Source: an uncultured Leucothrix sp.
Lineage (GTDB): Bacteria > Pseudomonadota > Gammaproteobacteria > Thiotrichales > Thiotrichaceae
Direction of reading: 5' to 3'
Length of the DNA stretch: 6,571 bases
Assembly (NCBI GenBank): GCA_937923375.1
Contig: CALAJG010000180.1
Span: 1 to 6,571 of the forward strand
Shown: positions 5,761 through 6,571 of the stretch, piece after piece
How the letters are laid out: each line of letters opens with the position of its first letter
How positions within the stretch are numbered: position 1 is the first letter of the stretch
Translations under genes and position numbers: made by a program
The notes under the pieces: generated by a model
What the model saw: the letters and a program-made list of their open reading frames with translations, nothing else
Told to the model about the DNA's origin: nothing
The model's database searches: none

Positions 5761-6405
5761 ATGAAAAACTTACGCTTTAAAATTAAAACAACGCTGTTAA
5801 TTAGTCTCTTATCTGTCCTTTCTATCGGAGTCGCCATGGCCGCTATCGAAGAACCAACTTACCGTGTCATTGAGAAATCAGGCGCATTTGAGCTGCGTGC
5901 ATACGAACCAAAAATCATCGCTGAAGTGTTGGTCTCTGGCAATATGAAGCAAGCCTCCAATGCAGGTTTCAAAGAGATTGCTGGGTATATCTTTGGCGGT
6001 AACACGTCTCGAAAAGGAAGCGCTGAAAAAATCAGTATGACGACACCGGTAACCATGGAAGCGGGTGGCTCAGAGAAAATCAGCATGACGACTCCAGTCA
6101 CCATGGAGCAGAGCAATAATCAATGGCGGGTACATTTTGTGATGCCGAGTAAATACACCATGGCGACGTTACCTAAGCCAAACAACTCGGCAGTAACACT
6201 TAGGCAAATACCAAAGCGAAATTATGCTGTTATTCGATTTTCTGGTTTTGCAGGGGCTCAAAAAGTGGCTAACATGACTAAAAGCCTACAGGCTTGGTTG
6301 AAGACTAAGAATATCAGATCGAAAGGGAAAGCAGAGTTGTCTCGGTATGACCCACCATGGACACTGCCTTTCTTCCGCCGTAATGAAGTGATGATAGCCT
6401 ACTGA
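5761..6405 (+). CDS. secreted SOUL family heme-binding protein
   Basis: This is a 214-residue protein. Residues 1-27 are a signal peptide: basic MKNLRFKIK, a hydrophobic core, and cleavage after AMA. The mature part is a SOUL/HBP domain throughout: YRVIEKSGAFELRAYEP at 34-50 (the family opening), GFKEIAGYIFGGN at 69-81, MTTPVTM, then WRVHFVMPSKYTM at 122-134, YAVIRFSGF at 155-163 and a C-terminal RYDPPWTLPFFRRNEV at 195-210, all typical. Eukaryotic relatives bind heme or tetrapyrroles; the role of bacterial periplasmic members is not established. The segment EKISMTTPVTME occurs twice (89-100 and 105-116). The ATG at 5761 has only a weak AGG at 5748-5750. The gene is divergent from the CBM9 gene and probably monocistronic. 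Confidence 0.93.
   Translation: MKNLRFKIKTTLLISLLSVLSIGVAMAAIEEPTYRVIEKSGAFELRAYEPKIIAEVLVSGNMKQASNAGFKEIAGYIFGGNTSRKGSAEKISMTTPVTMEAGGSEKISMTTPVTMEQSNNQWRVHFVMPSKYTMATLPKPNNSAVTLRQIPKRNYAVIRFSGFAGAQKVANMTKSLQAWLKTKNIRSKGKAELSRYDPPWTLPFFRRNEVMIAY
6025..6108 (+). repeat. internal tandem repeat in the SOUL gene (EKISMTTPVTME twice)
   Basis: Two 36-nt units, 6025-6060 and 6073-6108, are separated by 12 nt encoding AGGS. The 12 encoded residues are identical. The DNA differs at six positions, all silent third-codon bases. Doubling of the MTxPV motif is, as I recall it, common in bacterial SOUL proteins, so the duplication is probably old and both copies are under selection. Confidence 0.85.
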
Positions 6406-6434
6406 GTTAGAAACTCGTATCTGATGGTTAGCGT

Positions 6435-6494
6435 GGTTAACGTTAAGGGCTGATGTAGAATTTATGATTTAAATTTTTGTTAGTCACGTTAACC
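6435..6494. repeat. 9-bp inverted repeat GGTTAACGT / ACGTTAACC
   Basis: The arms are at 6435-6443 and 6486-6494 with a 42-nt spacer. The left arm is part of a 10-bp palindrome (TTAACGTTAA, 6437-6446). The right arm lies just before the -10 of the next gene. The spacer is long for a terminator and no T-run follows, so a pair of regulator sites is more likely. Confidence 0.4.
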
Positions 6495-6503
6495 CGCTAT
6501 AAT
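6477..6503 (+). promoter_or_regulatory. promoter of the ygiQ-like gene
   Basis: A perfect TATAAT lies at 6498-6503. The best -35 candidate is TTGTTA at 6477-6482, with a short 15-nt spacer. Position +1 would fall on or next to the A of the ATG at 6510, implying a leaderless transcript. Confidence 0.5.
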
Positions 6504-6509
6504 CGCGCG

Positions 6510-6571
6510 ATGAATACTCAAGCCCGCGACATCTTCTCGCACCGCAAATACTGGCCCCACAAATTTGGAAC
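6510..6571 (+). CDS. ygiQ: YgiQ-like radical SAM protein, first 20 codons (3' end outside window)
   Basis: The frame is open from ATG 6510 to the window end and reads MNTQARDIFSHRKYWPHKFG. YgiQ proteins begin similarly, with D-[IL]-F-S, then Y-W and then F-G before a conserved APFLP block. E. coli YgiQ, as I recall it, has DLFS, QYW and CFG at the same spacing. The family carries a radical SAM domain with a CxxxCxxC cluster, which lies beyond this window. An in-frame stop at 6465-6467 limits the start to this ATG or TTG 6477; the ATG is better. No Shine-Dalgarno sequence precedes it. Only 20 residues are available, so the identity is moderate. Confidence 0.6.
   Translation, partial: MNTQARDIFSHRKYWPHKFG

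Noticed and set aside
5859..6116. 85-residue reverse frame opposite the SOUL gene
   Set aside because: It is the mirror of the tandem repeat and of conserved SOUL coding sequence, with no independent evidence.

Overview
The window looks like moderate-GC chromosomal DNA from a gammaproteobacterium, possibly marine or free-living. That placement is an inference from gene content: a YgiQ-type radical SAM start, a periplasmic SOUL protein and a secreted CBM9 polysaccharide-active protein. It is not from any marker gene. No RNA gene, transposase, integrase or CRISPR array is visible.

Left part (1-3234), a mosaic accessory region. It starts with the 3' end of a VOC/glyoxalase-fold gene. Directly after its stop codon lie the last nine codons of a ccdA antitoxin gene, with no ccdA body. 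Next comes a complete single-chain DUF262-DUF1524 (GmrSD-type) nuclease gene. After it are the reverse-strand tail of a CBM9 gene, then a 42-nt second copy of the VOC gene's 3' end, then a complete ccdA, a few codons resembling the start of ccdB, and a reverse-strand Uma2-family nuclease gene.

The same order can therefore be read twice: VOC end, ccdA, nuclease cargo, CBM9 end. The cargo is the DUF262 gene in unit 1 and the Uma2 gene in unit 2. The simplest reading is that two alleles of one insertion spot, located between a VOC gene and a CBM9 gene, were joined in tandem, leaving scars at the joints. This is the most interesting aspect of the window.

Right part (3235-6571), ordinary chromosomal backbone. 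A large exported protein (signal peptide, clan GH-A-like barrel, C-terminal CBM9) lies on the reverse strand. It is divergent across 222 nt from a secreted SOUL heme-binding-family gene, which is followed by the first 20 codons of a YgiQ-like gene with a probably leaderless promoter. The two intergenic stretches around the SOUL gene share a recurring ACGTTAA half-site, including a perfect 14-bp palindrome, and this may be a regulator-binding motif.
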